Positions 34,274 through 42,774 of a stretch of DNA of 64,000 bases are shown here, in pieces. The DNA is from Natronorubrum halophilum. GTDB lineage: Archaea > Halobacteriota > Halobacteria > Halobacteriales > Natrialbaceae. The stretch's first letter is position 1. Every line of letters starts with the position of its first letter. The stretch covers positions 1-64,000 of the forward strand of contig NZ_QQTY01000003.1 of assembly GCF_003670115.1 (NCBI RefSeq), in the 5' to 3' direction. The notes beneath the pieces were generated by a model that worked only from the letters and a program-made list of their open reading frames with translations, ran no database searches and was not told the origin of the DNA. A program made the position numbers and the translations under genes.

Positions 34274-34480
34274 CTCGAGCGGAGCGCGTCGGCGGTTACC
34301 CTCCTTTCCGTCGTTTTTCGTCGACCAAACCGGTGTGGCTCTCCCGTTGTCGAGGGTTACGTTCGACGAGCGGCGGGGCCGGCCGCGCCGACCGATCGTG
34401 AACGGAACCGTATCGGTACGCGGCGTGCGAAGAGTGGGGTTCGAAATCGAAATTCGAGCCAAAAAAGGGCGACCGATCCG

Positions 34481-34804
34481 TCAGTGCAGGCCCAGCCGCT
34501 TTGCGACCCAGTGGTCTCGAGCGGCCATCACCAGCTCCTCCTCGTCGGCGAAGTCCGTCGTCTCGGCGACGAACTCGTCCCACTCGCCGTGGAGAACCGT
34601 CTCGAGGTCGGCGGCGGAGTCGGCGTCGCCGGGACTCGCTGCGACCATCTCGTCGAAAGAGTCGAACTCGGTGCGTTCGCGCACGAAGGCGTCGTCGAAC
34701 ACGTCGGTGATCGGAATCTCCTCGTTCACGTCGTAGACGTCCCCCGCGTCCGGGAAGTCCTCGCGCTGCGTTGCGACCGCTTCGTAGTCCGTTTCCAGTG
34801 CCAT
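34481..34804 (-). CDS. Hypothetical protein, haloarchaeal type, unknown function
   Basis: Starting at the ATG at 34804 the 107-residue product is very acidic and probably mostly helical (MALETDYEAVATQREDF; FVRERTEFDSFDEMVAASPGDAD; FADEEELVMAARDHWVAKRLGL). No cysteine, membrane segment or known motif was seen. An upstream start at 34828 or 34945 is possible. It sits convergent with the ring hydroxylase and might be an accessory protein for it, for example a small partner in aromatic oxidation, but this is a guess. Confidence 0.5.
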   Translation of the reverse strand: MALETDYEAVATQREDFPDAGDVYDVNEEIPITDVFDDAFVRERTEFDSFDEMVAASPGDADSAADLETVLHGEWDEFVAETTDFADEEELVMAARDHWVAKRLGLH

Positions 34805-34849
34805 GCCAGCATTCGTCGTCGATACCATGTAAATCCATCTCATCCGCGC

Positions 34850-35092
34850 GCCGGTTGCCGCGTCGACGAGCGGATGCGCGAGTTCCAGCCGGAAGCGCGC
34901 AGCGGCGATCCGGTGAGAGATATCTGCCACCACGCGGCGGAGCACGACTTCGATCAGATCTTCCTCGCCGGGCAGAAGCGTTCGCGGGCCGGCAAGGCCC
35001 TCTTCGAGAGCGTCACGCAGGACGTGAGACTCTCGGAGGATCGGCCGGTGCTCGTCTGCGGTGACGGCCCCGACGACCCCCCGGAGGCATGA
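34850..35092 (+). pseudogene. Truncated universal stress protein (C-terminal part)
   Basis: In the plus frame ending at 35092 the sequence reads EHDFDQIFLAGQKRSRAGKA followed by LFESVTQDVRLSEDRPVLVCGD, which matches the C-terminal strand, the G-x2-R-S-x2-G-x-A nucleotide-binding loop and the last strand of UspA domains. The N-terminal half, with the usual VPVDGS start, is missing upstream. A start at 34874 gives 72 residues but no full domain. It is most likely a relic. Confidence 0.5.
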
Positions 35093-35200
35093 CGCGCGGA
35101 GGTGACGATCAACGGTCGGATCTGCGTTCGGACGAACGGAGCCTAGGGCCGACGTGCGAGGGGGTAGGTTTATGCGAGTGGATAGTCAACTCATCGCAAA

Positions 35201-35956
35201 ATGACGCTACTCGAAGGAGAGAATCTGACGAAGAGTTTCGGGGGAGTCCTCGCCGTTGACGACGTCTCGTTCTCGATCGACCGGGGGGAATCGGTCGGTC
35301 TCATCGGTCCGAACGGGGCCGGCAAGTCCACGCTGTTTCGCCTGATCACCGGCGTCCACGAACCCACGGAGGGCCGCGTCTTCCTCGACGGCGACGAGAT
35401 CACGGGAAAGGATTCCCACGAGATCTGTCACCAGGGGCTCGTCAAGACCCACCAGATCGTTCGGCCGTTCGAACACATGACCCTGCTCGAGAACGCGACC
35501 GTCGGCGCCGAGTTCGGCGGTCGCGACGTCGACGATCCGCGGGAGAAGGCCTACGAATCCCTCGAGTTCGTCGGCCTCGACCACCTGACGCACACGAAGC
35601 CCGGCGAACTGAGCGTCGGCGCGCTCAAGCGACTCGAGATCGCGCGCGTGCTCGCGACGGATCCGGACGTGATGCTGTTCGACGAGGTCGCGGGCGGCCT
35701 GGATACCGACGAAACGGAGGCGATCGTCGACCTCATCGGCGACATCAAGGAGAGCGGCAAGACGATCTTCCTCATCGACCACGTGATGCGAGCGCTGATG
35801 TCCGTGAGCGAGCGGGTGTTCGTGCTCGACAACGGGCAGCTCATCGCGCGGGGGACGCCCGAGGAGATCCAAAACAACCAGCGCGTCATCGAGTCCTACC
35901 TCGGGACGTCAGCCGGTCGTGACCACGACGCGACCGACCCCGTCGCGGGCGACTAA
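35201..35956 (+). CDS. Branched-chain-type ABC transporter ATPase (LivG-like)
   Basis: The 251-residue protein has Walker A GPNGAGKST, signature LSVGALKRLEIARVLA, Walker B VMLFDEVAGGLD and the switch IDHV typical of LivG. The Q-loop reads VKTHQIVRPFEHMT. A TATA-like GTTTATGC lies about 31 nt upstream (35170), supporting a leaderless start. It completes the Liv set together with the genes at 28.8-32.8 kb. Confidence 0.95.
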   Translation: MTLLEGENLTKSFGGVLAVDDVSFSIDRGESVGLIGPNGAGKSTLFRLITGVHEPTEGRVFLDGDEITGKDSHEICHQGLVKTHQIVRPFEHMTLLENATVGAEFGGRDVDDPREKAYESLEFVGLDHLTHTKPGELSVGALKRLEIARVLATDPDVMLFDEVAGGLDTDETEAIVDLIGDIKESGKTIFLIDHVMRALMSVSERVFVLDNGQLIARGTPEEIQNNQRVIESYLGTSAGRDHDATDPVAGD

Positions 35957-36006
35957 CGGGCTCGCTCCCGCGTCACGGCCCGGTTCGCCGCGCGCCGCGA
36001 CGTTCC

Positions 36007-36408
36007 TCACTCGGCGGTGCTCTCGAGGACCGTTCGTAAGTCGTCGGGAACAGGAACGCTGCCGTCGCCGTCGACGGGGACGCAGACTCGATACTCCGTG
36101 CCCTCGAAGACGATCTCCCCGTCGTGGGTCGCAACGTAGTCGAACCGGACGCTCGACTCCCCGACCTCCGGTCTCAGTTCGATCTCGACCTGGTCGCCGC
36201 CGCGAACCTGTCCCGTGAAGTCGAAGTCCATCGAAACGAGTGGCAGACCCAGACCGCGTTCCTCGGTCAACTCCCAGTAGGGGACGCCGACGTCTTCCAT
36301 GAACACGTCCGACGTCTCGTGGATCGCGTCGATCATGCGGGGGTAGTGTGCGATGCCGAACGGGTCCGTGTCCGAAAAGCGGACGGTCCATACGTGCGTG
36401 AAACTCAT
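36007..36408 (-). CDS. Hotdog-fold acyl-CoA thioesterase (4-hydroxybenzoyl-CoA thioesterase type)
   Basis: The 133-residue protein begins MSFTHVWTVRFSDTDPFGIA and then HYPRMIDAIHE, with the 4HBT family's catalytic Asp (D-T-D-P-x-G-x-x-x-Y/H). The strand GQVRGGDQVEIELRPEVGESSVRFDYV is also typical. It would release free acid from an aryl- or acyl-CoA, for instance hydroxybenzoyl-CoA before ring hydroxylation. It is divergent from the large FAD/Fe-S oxidase with about 209 bp between the starts. Confidence 0.87.
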   Translation of the reverse strand: MSFTHVWTVRFSDTDPFGIAHYPRMIDAIHETSDVFMEDVGVPYWELTEERGLGLPLVSMDFDFTGQVRGGDQVEIELRPEVGESSVRFDYVATHDGEIVFEGTEYRVCVPVDGDGSVPVPDDLRTVLESTAE

Positions 36409-36617
36409 GCTTCGTCCCGTAGAGACCCGGCCAGGGATTATAAAAACCGCGGCGAACGACTGGACGGTCTCCTGGATACGACCGAGGCGACGCTGATCGG
36501 TGCCGGTACGATGCAGCGATCCTCCAACCGCGCGGACGCGAACAGGCCGACGCCCGGTACGGCCGCCGAGCGCGACCGATCGAACCGTTTAGTTCCTTCG
36601 AGCGAAACGAAGGCGGT

Positions 36618-39600
36618 ATGACCGCAGATTCTGACGGCAGAGTCGAGCGCGCCGAACGGAACGGCGAAGCACCCTCGCCGCCCGAGGCCGATCCTCGGGC
36701 GCCGTACGAGTACGTCGCGGACGACGCCGAACGGCCGGCTCTGGTGTGCGACCTCCGGGCGCGCGTCGAGGGCGACGTTCGGTTCGACGCCTACACGCGT
36801 CAGCTGTACGCAACCGACGCGAGCGCGTACGAGGTGACGCCGATCGGCGTCGTCTTTCCGGAGTCGACCGACGACGTGGCGGCGACCGTCGCCTACTGCG
36901 CCGAGCGCGAGCTCCCGGTCCTCCCGCGTGGCGGCGGAACGAGCCTCGCCGGACAGGCCGTCAACGAAGCCGTCGTCCTCGATTTCACCAGGTATATGGA
37001 CGATATCGTTTCGATCGACCCCGACGCCCGGCGAGCCCGGGTTCAGCCGGGGACGGTTCTCGCCGACCTCAACGAGTCGCTCGCCCCGCACGGGCTGAAA
37101 TTCGCGCCGGATCCCGCCGCCGGGAATCGGAGCGCGATCGGCGGCGCGATCGGTAACAACTCGACCGGCGCCCACTCGCTGGTCTACGGCAAGACGGACG
37201 CCTACGTCGAGGAGTGCGAAGTCGTCCTCGCCGACGGAACGGTCGCCACCCTCGGCGAGGTCCCCCTCGAGGACCTTCGCGACCGCGCCGACCCCGACGG
37301 GTCGATCCTGGATCGGGTGGCCGCCGAAGCCGTGCGGATCGTCGACGAGGAGAGCGACGAAGTACACGAGCGCTTCCCCGATCTGAAGCGAAACGTTTCC
37401 GGATACAACCTCGACGCGCTCGTCGAAGAGGCCGAGACGGGGAGTATCAACCTCGCACGCCTGCTCGCCGGTAGCGAGGGGACGCTCGCCGTCGTCACCG
37501 AGGCCGAGGTGTCGCTCGAGCCCGTCCCGGAGACGAAGGCGGTCTCGCTGCTGTTCTACGAGGGCGTGCTCGAGGCCGTGACCGACGTCCAGCACGTCCT
37601 CGAGCACGAGCCCGCGGCGGTCGAACTGATCGATGACGTACTCCTCGGACTGGCTCGGGAGACGACGGAGTTCGAGGAGGCGGCGTCACTCGTCCCCGAC
37701 GCGGCCGACGCGGCGCTGCTGGTCGAGTTCTACGCCGAGGACGACGATCACGGCCGCGATCAGACGGCTGGGCTCCTCGGGGACAGGGTATCGGGAACCG
37801 ACACCGTGACGGAACCGCCCACGAATCGGCCGGTAATCGACGAGACGAGCGCGTTCGCCGGGCTGGAGGCCCACGACGAGGCCGAGCGCGAGATGTTCTG
37901 GACGCTCCGAAAGGCCGGCTTGCCGATCCTCCTCTCGCGGACGTCCGACGAGAAACACATCAGCTTCATCGAGGACTGCGCGATCCCGCCCGAACACCTT
38001 CCGGAGTTCGTCGAGCGGTTCCAGTCGCTGCTCACCGAGACGGACCGTGACGACGACGCGGCGTTCTACGCCCACGCCGGACCGGGGGTGCTCCACGTCC
38101 GCCCGCTCGTCGATACGAAGGCCGATCGGGACCGCGAAGACATGGCCGCCATCGCCGACGCAGTGACGGATATGGTCGTCGAGTTCGGTGGCAGCGTCTC
38201 CGGCGAGCACGGCGACGGCCGGGCCCGAACCCAGTGGAATCACAAGCTCTACGGGGACGACCTCTGGCAGGCCTTCCGAGATCTGAAGACCGCGTTCGAT
38301 CCCGACTGGCTGCTCAATCCGGGCACCGTCTGTGGCGACCACGACATGACCGAGCACCTCCGGTATGACGACGACTACAAGTACGACGCCGGCTTCGAGC
38401 CAGCGCTGAACTGGGACAACGAGAACGGGATGCAGGGGATGGTCGAACTCTGTCACGGCTGCGGCGGCTGTCGTGGCGGCCAAGAGACCACCGGCGGCGT
38501 CATGTGCCCGACCTACCGGGCCGCGGACGAGGAGGTCACGACCACGCGCGGGCGGGCGAACCTGCTCCGGCAGTCGATGAGCGGCGACCTGCCCGACGAC
38601 CCCACCGACGACGAGTTCGCAGAAGAGGTTCTCGACCTCTGTATCGGCTGCAAGGGCTGTGCGCGGGACTGTCCGAGTGGCGTCGACATGGCGAAGCTCA
38701 AAACCGAAGTCATGCACGAGCGCCACCAAGAACACGGCGCGAGCCTGCGTGACAGGCTCTTCGCCGACTTCGACACGCTCGCGGCGCTCGGGAGCGCGCT
38801 CGCCCCGGTTTCGAACCTCGCGCAGTCGCTGCCCGGATCGGACGTGCTCGCCGAAAAGACGGTCGGGATCGCGAACGAGCGGTCGCTACCCACGTTCCAG
38901 CGGGAGACGCTACGGGACTGGTTCGAGAAGCGAGGCGGCACGGCCGCCTCGGAAAAGCGAGCGGTGGGGGCGCGAGCAGAGCGAGGATCCCGGGTCCCGG
39001 AGGCAGAGGCCGAGCGGAAGGCCATCCTCTTCGCCGACACCTACACCAACTACAGCCACCCCGAGGTCGGGAAGGCGGCGGTTCGCGTCCTCGAGGCCGC
39101 CGGCGTCCGCGTGGACGTGGCAGAGCGCACCGACAGCGGTCGACCGGCCCTGTCGAAGGGGTTCGTCGGTCGCGCTCGAGACGCAATGGCGGCGAACGTC
39201 GCGGAGCTCCACCCCCGCGTCCGAGAGGGGTGGGACGTCGTCCTCGTCGAACCCTCGGACGCCGTGATGTTCCAGGCGGACGCGCTCGACCTGATCACGG
39301 GTCCGAGGGTCGAGAACGTGGCGGCGAACACCTACGGCGTCTGCGAGTACCTCGACGCGTTTCGGATCGACGAGGCCGTCGACTGGTCGCCGCCGGCGGA
39401 ATCGGTGGTCTATCACGGCCACTGCCACCAGAAGGCCGAAAAGAAGGACCACCACGCCGTCGGCGTCCTCCGGCGGGCGGGCTACGAGGTGGATCCGCTC
39501 GACTCGGGCTGTTGCGGGATGGCGGGGACGTTCGGATACGAGGCCGAGCACTACTCGCTGAGCCGCGCCATCGGCGACATCCTCTTCGAGCAGATCGATG

Positions 39601-39779
39601 AGAGCGACGCGACGGTCGTGTCCGCGCCCGGGACGTCCTGTCGAACCCAGCTGGCCGACGGGCGGATCGAGCCGGTTCCCGCGAATAGTTCGCTTTCCGG
39701 CACGGCGCTCGACCGCGAGGAGCCGCCGACGCCGATCGAACTGCTCGCTCACGGACTCCCCGGCGGTACGTCGCGGTGA
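36618..39779 (+). CDS. FAD-linked oxidase with Fe-S and CCG domains (D-lactate/2-hydroxyacid dehydrogenase type)
   Basis: This 1053-residue protein has a PCMH-type FAD domain (PRGGGTSLAGQAV near 103-115; GGAIGNNSTGAHSL), an FAD-oxidase C domain (VSGEHGDGRARTQWN near 530), two Fe-S cysteine clusters (CHGCGGC near 612 and CIGCKGCARDCP near 674), and a C-terminal heterodisulfide-reductase-like CCG domain (GHCHQKAE, SGCCGMAGTFG near 963). The arrangement matches Dld- and YdiJ-like enzymes that oxidise D-lactate or D-2-hydroxyglutarate and pass electrons to the quinone pool. An Arg/Glu/Ala-rich linker near 780-800 joins the last domain. Confidence 0.88.
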   Translation: MTADSDGRVERAERNGEAPSPPEADPRAPYEYVADDAERPALVCDLRARVEGDVRFDAYTRQLYATDASAYEVTPIGVVFPESTDDVAATVAYCAERELPVLPRGGGTSLAGQAVNEAVVLDFTRYMDDIVSIDPDARRARVQPGTVLADLNESLAPHGLKFAPDPAAGNRSAIGGAIGNNSTGAHSLVYGKTDAYVEECEVVLADGTVATLGEVPLEDLRDRADPDGSILDRVAAEAVRIVDEESDEVHERFPDLKRNVSGYNLDALVEEAETGSINLARLLAGSEGTLAVVTEAEVSLEPVPETKAVSLLFYEGVLEAVTDVQHVLEHEPAAVELIDDVLLGLARETTEFEEAASLVPDAADAALLVEFYAEDDDHGRDQTAGLLGDRVSGTDTVTEPPTNRPVIDETSAFAGLEAHDEAEREMFWTLRKAGLPILLSRTSDEKHISFIEDCAIPPEHLPEFVERFQSLLTETDRDDDAAFYAHAGPGVLHVRPLVDTKADRDREDMAAIADAVTDMVVEFGGSVSGEHGDGRARTQWNHKLYGDDLWQAFRDLKTAFDPDWLLNPGTVCGDHDMTEHLRYDDDYKYDAGFEPALNWDNENGMQGMVELCHGCGGCRGGQETTGGVMCPTYRAADEEVTTTRGRANLLRQSMSGDLPDDPTDDEFAEEVLDLCIGCKGCARDCPSGVDMAKLKTEVMHERHQEHGASLRDRLFADFDTLAALGSALAPVSNLAQSLPGSDVLAEKTVGIANERSLPTFQRETLRDWFEKRGGTAASEKRAVGARAERGSRVPEAEAERKAILFADTYTNYSHPEVGKAAVRVLEAAGVRVDVAERTDSGRPALSKGFVGRARDAMAANVAELHPRVREGWDVVLVEPSDAVMFQADALDLITGPRVENVAANTYGVCEYLDAFRIDEAVDWSPPAESVVYHGHCHQKAEKKDHHAVGVLRRAGYEVDPLDSGCCGMAGTFGYEAEHYSLSRAIGDILFEQIDESDATVVSAPGTSCRTQLADGRIEPVPANSSLSGTALDREEPPTPIELLAHGLPGGTSR

Positions 39780-39882
39780 CGTCGGACCCGTCGACGTGTC
39801 CGTGCGGGATCGCGCCTAGAGCGCGTCGGCCGAGCCCGAGAGATCCACGGAATTTATGGTACGACGCTCGGTGTACCACGGT

Positions 39883-41217
39883 ATGAGCCTATCCGATCTC
39901 TTCGATCCGGACGGGATCGCCGTCATCGGTGCGTCGGCGACGCCGGGCAAACTCGGAAACGACGCGATGTCGAACGTCGAGGCCTACGACGGCGAGATCT
40001 ACCCCGTAAACCCCTCGAGTTCGGGGACCGTCCACGGCTACGAGTTCGTCGACTCGGTCGCCGAGACCGACGCCGACCTGGCGCTGTGTTGCGTCCCCCG
40101 CCACCTGCAGCCGACGGTCCTCGAGGAATGCGGCGAGGCGGGCGTCGGCGCCGCGGTTATCTTCGCCGGCGGCTTCGCCGAGATGGGCGGCGAGGGCCGG
40201 GAACTCCAGGACGATATCGAGCGAATCGCCGACGAGTACGACACTACCGTCCTCGGTCCGAACACGGCCGGGTACGCGATCCCACACTCGGACCTCTACG
40301 GGTCGTTCGTCCCCCGGATCCGCGAAGTCGGGACCGGCAACGTCGGCATCGTCGCTCAGAGCGCCGGCGTCGCGATCACCCTCTCGTTTCACCTGACGCG
40401 GGAGGGGTACGGCGTCTCGTCGATGTTCGGCCTCGGAAACCGGGTGAACACGGAGTTCGCGGACGTGATCCCCGTCCTCGACGAGGATCCTCGCACCGAG
40501 GCGATCGTCCTCCACGTCGAGGGCACGGAGGACGTCGACAGGCTCCTCGAGGTCTGCGAGGAGGCCGACACCCCGATCGTCGCGTACAAGGTGGGCGAAC
40601 GGGCCGATCCGGACTTCGCGCAGGCCCACACCGCGGCTCCCTCGCAGGACGACGCGATGTACGAGGAGGCGTTTGACCGACCGGGCCTGGCGATGGTCTC
40701 CTCGACGACCGAACTGCTCGACGCCGGCCGGGTGCTCGCGAATGCGCCGACGCCCGACGGCCCGAACGTCGGCGTCGTCACCGCGCAGGCGGGACCGGGG
40801 ATCATCGTCAACGACTACCTCGAGGACGCGGGTGCCACCTTCCCGGACCTCACCGAGGGGACGCGAGAACGAGTCGACGACCTCCTCGAGGGGATCACGT
40901 ACACGGAGAACCCCGTGGACACGGGTCGACCGATGCCCGAGTTCGGGCGAGTCGTCGACGCCGTCGCGCGCGACGAGAACGTCGACATCGTGCTGGTCTA
41001 CGAGATTTACGAGGACTCGCTCGGCTACCCGGTCGACGAACTCGAGGCGCTCTCCGAGGAGGTAGACAAGCCGATCCTCTTTACGGTGGCCGGGCCGCAC
41101 GAGGCCCTGCGGGAGGAGCGCGAGCAGATGGAGGCCCTCGGCGTTCCGACGTTCGACACGCCCGAGCGCGGGGCACAAGCCGTGGCGGCGCTGATCGAGT
41201 CGATCTCTGGGGAGTAG
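39883..41217 (+). CDS. ADP-forming acyl-CoA synthetase alpha subunit, second copy
   Basis: The 444-residue product from the ATG at 39883 (MSLSDLFDPDGIAVIGASA) is a clear paralogue of the protein at 21.9 kb and shares most motifs (GASATPGKLG; IVAQSAGVAI; ENPVDTGRPMPEFG). The phospho-histidine region reads AQAHTAAPSQDDAMYEEAF instead of SHTGALTGRYELYEAG, so the His is kept but its surroundings differ. The TATA-like TTTATGG at 39853 is 30 nt before this ATG and rules out the earlier in-frame ATG at 39856. There is no beta subunit beside it. Confidence 0.88.
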   Translation: MSLSDLFDPDGIAVIGASATPGKLGNDAMSNVEAYDGEIYPVNPSSSGTVHGYEFVDSVAETDADLALCCVPRHLQPTVLEECGEAGVGAAVIFAGGFAEMGGEGRELQDDIERIADEYDTTVLGPNTAGYAIPHSDLYGSFVPRIREVGTGNVGIVAQSAGVAITLSFHLTREGYGVSSMFGLGNRVNTEFADVIPVLDEDPRTEAIVLHVEGTEDVDRLLEVCEEADTPIVAYKVGERADPDFAQAHTAAPSQDDAMYEEAFDRPGLAMVSSTTELLDAGRVLANAPTPDGPNVGVVTAQAGPGIIVNDYLEDAGATFPDLTEGTRERVDDLLEGITYTENPVDTGRPMPEFGRVVDAVARDENVDIVLVYEIYEDSLGYPVDELEALSEEVDKPILFTVAGPHEALREEREQMEALGVPTFDTPERGAQAVAALIESISGE

Positions 41218-41274
41218 TCGCCGCAGGCTCGACACCCGAGACAGTTTTGCCGTTGTACTGAGAGGTATGGATCA

Positions 41275-42672
41275 ATGACTCGTTCGGACGTGATCGAGAC
41301 ACTCAGATCGCCCCCGTTTGCGTTCTCCGTGGCGGCGATCGTCGGCCTCGCGACGTGGGCGCTCGGCTCGGGATCGACCGCGGCGGCGACGATCCTTTCG
41401 ATCACGCTCTTCTGTATCGTCCTCTGGATCCTGACGCCCGTCCCGCCCTCGTATACGGGACTGATCGGTATCGGACTGATCGCCGTCACGACCTCGACGG
41501 ACCTTGCGCTCTCGGGCTTCCAAAAGCCGGCGACGTGGCTCATCGGCTTCGGGTTGCTGATGGGCGAGGCGACCCGACGCAGCGGACTCGCGACTGCGTC
41601 GGGTCGGTGGATAGCGGTCAGGAGCGTCTCGGAGTCGGTCCGGTCCGATCCCGTCCGGACGTACCGTCGGCTGCTCCTCGCGCTCTCGCTCGGCGCCCAC
41701 GTCCTCGCGCTGTTCGTCCCCTCCGCGCTCGTGCGCATCCTCGTGGTGGCGCCGATCCTCCGGGAGACCGGATCACTCTTCGACTCTCGGGAAGCCCGAA
41801 CCGGGATCTACCTCGGACCGCTGTTCGCGACCTTCTACGGCTCTGCGGGCATCCTGACCGCCGACCTCCCGAACATCATCATCACCGGGTTCGGGGAGTC
41901 GCTGGCCGGGCACACCATCTCGTGGTCCGACTGGTGGGTCCACATGTACCCGATCATGGGCATCACTCGCGTCCTGCTCGTCGTAACCGTCGTCTATCTC
42001 CTCTTTCGGCCGTCGCCTGACTCGAGCGTCGACATGCCCGAGACGGACGGCGCCGGGATCGGCAGCGTCGAGCGACGAATGCTGGGCTTCCTGCTCGTCG
42101 GCGCGTTGATCTGGGCGACCGACTTCGCCCACGGCTTCCACCCGGTGATCGGCGCCGTCGCCGTGGTCGTCCTCGCGTTCCTGCCGGGAATCGGCGTCGT
42201 CGACTTCGACGGGATCGGGGGCGAGGTCGACTTCTCCATCCTCTTTTTCATCGCGGCCGTGTTCGCGATCGGCGACGGGCTCACCGAGACCGGGTTTACG
42301 GACGAGGCGTCCACGCACCTCCTCGACCTCATTCCGACCGACGCGCCGCTCGCGGTGATCCTCGCGTGCGTCTTCTTCGTCACGTTCGCGCTGGCGTTCC
42401 TGATGGAGGGGCTGGCCGTCGCGAGCGTCCTCACGCCGATCCTGATCCCGTACGCGGAGGCGGCGGGCCTCCCGTTCACGCCGGTCCTGATGGCCGAGGC
42501 GATGGCCCTGAGTTCGTACTTCTTCCCGTACCAGTCGGCGGTGCTCATCGTCATCCTTGCGGAGGGCGAAGTCGAGACCTGGGAGGTGATCCGGACGACG
42601 GTCGCCTGCTCCGTCGCCACGATCCTCCTGTTGCTCCCCCTCCAGCTCGGCCTGTTCGACCTCCTCTACTGA
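41275..42672 (+). CDS. SLC13/DASS-family anion permease
   Basis: The 465-residue protein has about eleven hydrophobic segments. The segment LWILTPVPPSYTGLIGIGLI and the LPNIIITGFGES and FLMEGLAVASVLTPILIPYAEAAGLPF regions resemble the divalent-anion:sodium symporter family (di- or tricarboxylates, sulfate). In this setting it may carry a dicarboxylate or an aromatic acid. It lies 57 bp downstream of the acyl-CoA synthetase subunit and may be co-transcribed. Confidence 0.82.
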   Translation: MTRSDVIETLRSPPFAFSVAAIVGLATWALGSGSTAAATILSITLFCIVLWILTPVPPSYTGLIGIGLIAVTTSTDLALSGFQKPATWLIGFGLLMGEATRRSGLATASGRWIAVRSVSESVRSDPVRTYRRLLLALSLGAHVLALFVPSALVRILVVAPILRETGSLFDSREARTGIYLGPLFATFYGSAGILTADLPNIIITGFGESLAGHTISWSDWWVHMYPIMGITRVLLVVTVVYLLFRPSPDSSVDMPETDGAGIGSVERRMLGFLLVGALIWATDFAHGFHPVIGAVAVVVLAFLPGIGVVDFDGIGGEVDFSILFFIAAVFAIGDGLTETGFTDEASTHLLDLIPTDAPLAVILACVFFVTFALAFLMEGLAVASVLTPILIPYAEAAGLPFTPVLMAEAMALSSYFFPYQSAVLIVILAEGEVETWEVIRTTVACSVATILLLLPLQLGLFDLLY

Positions 42673-42774
42673 TCCCCGAGGGGACCCGTCCTCGAGTGGA
42701 CCCGCGATTGTGTCTCGAGTCGCGATCGACGTTTCTCCAAAGATATATAGTATTCAGTCACGCACAGATTCTTG

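Noticed and set aside
32180-34462. 760-codon open frame on the minus strand spanning the LivF-like and hydroxylase genes
   Set aside because: It crosses two real genes on different strands, has Arg/Asp-rich low-complexity sequence and no recognisable fold.
34484-35092. 202-codon plus-strand frame taken as one protein
   Set aside because: Its first two thirds mirror the minus-strand hypothetical gene. Only the last part resembles a known domain (UspA), so it was reported as a fragment.
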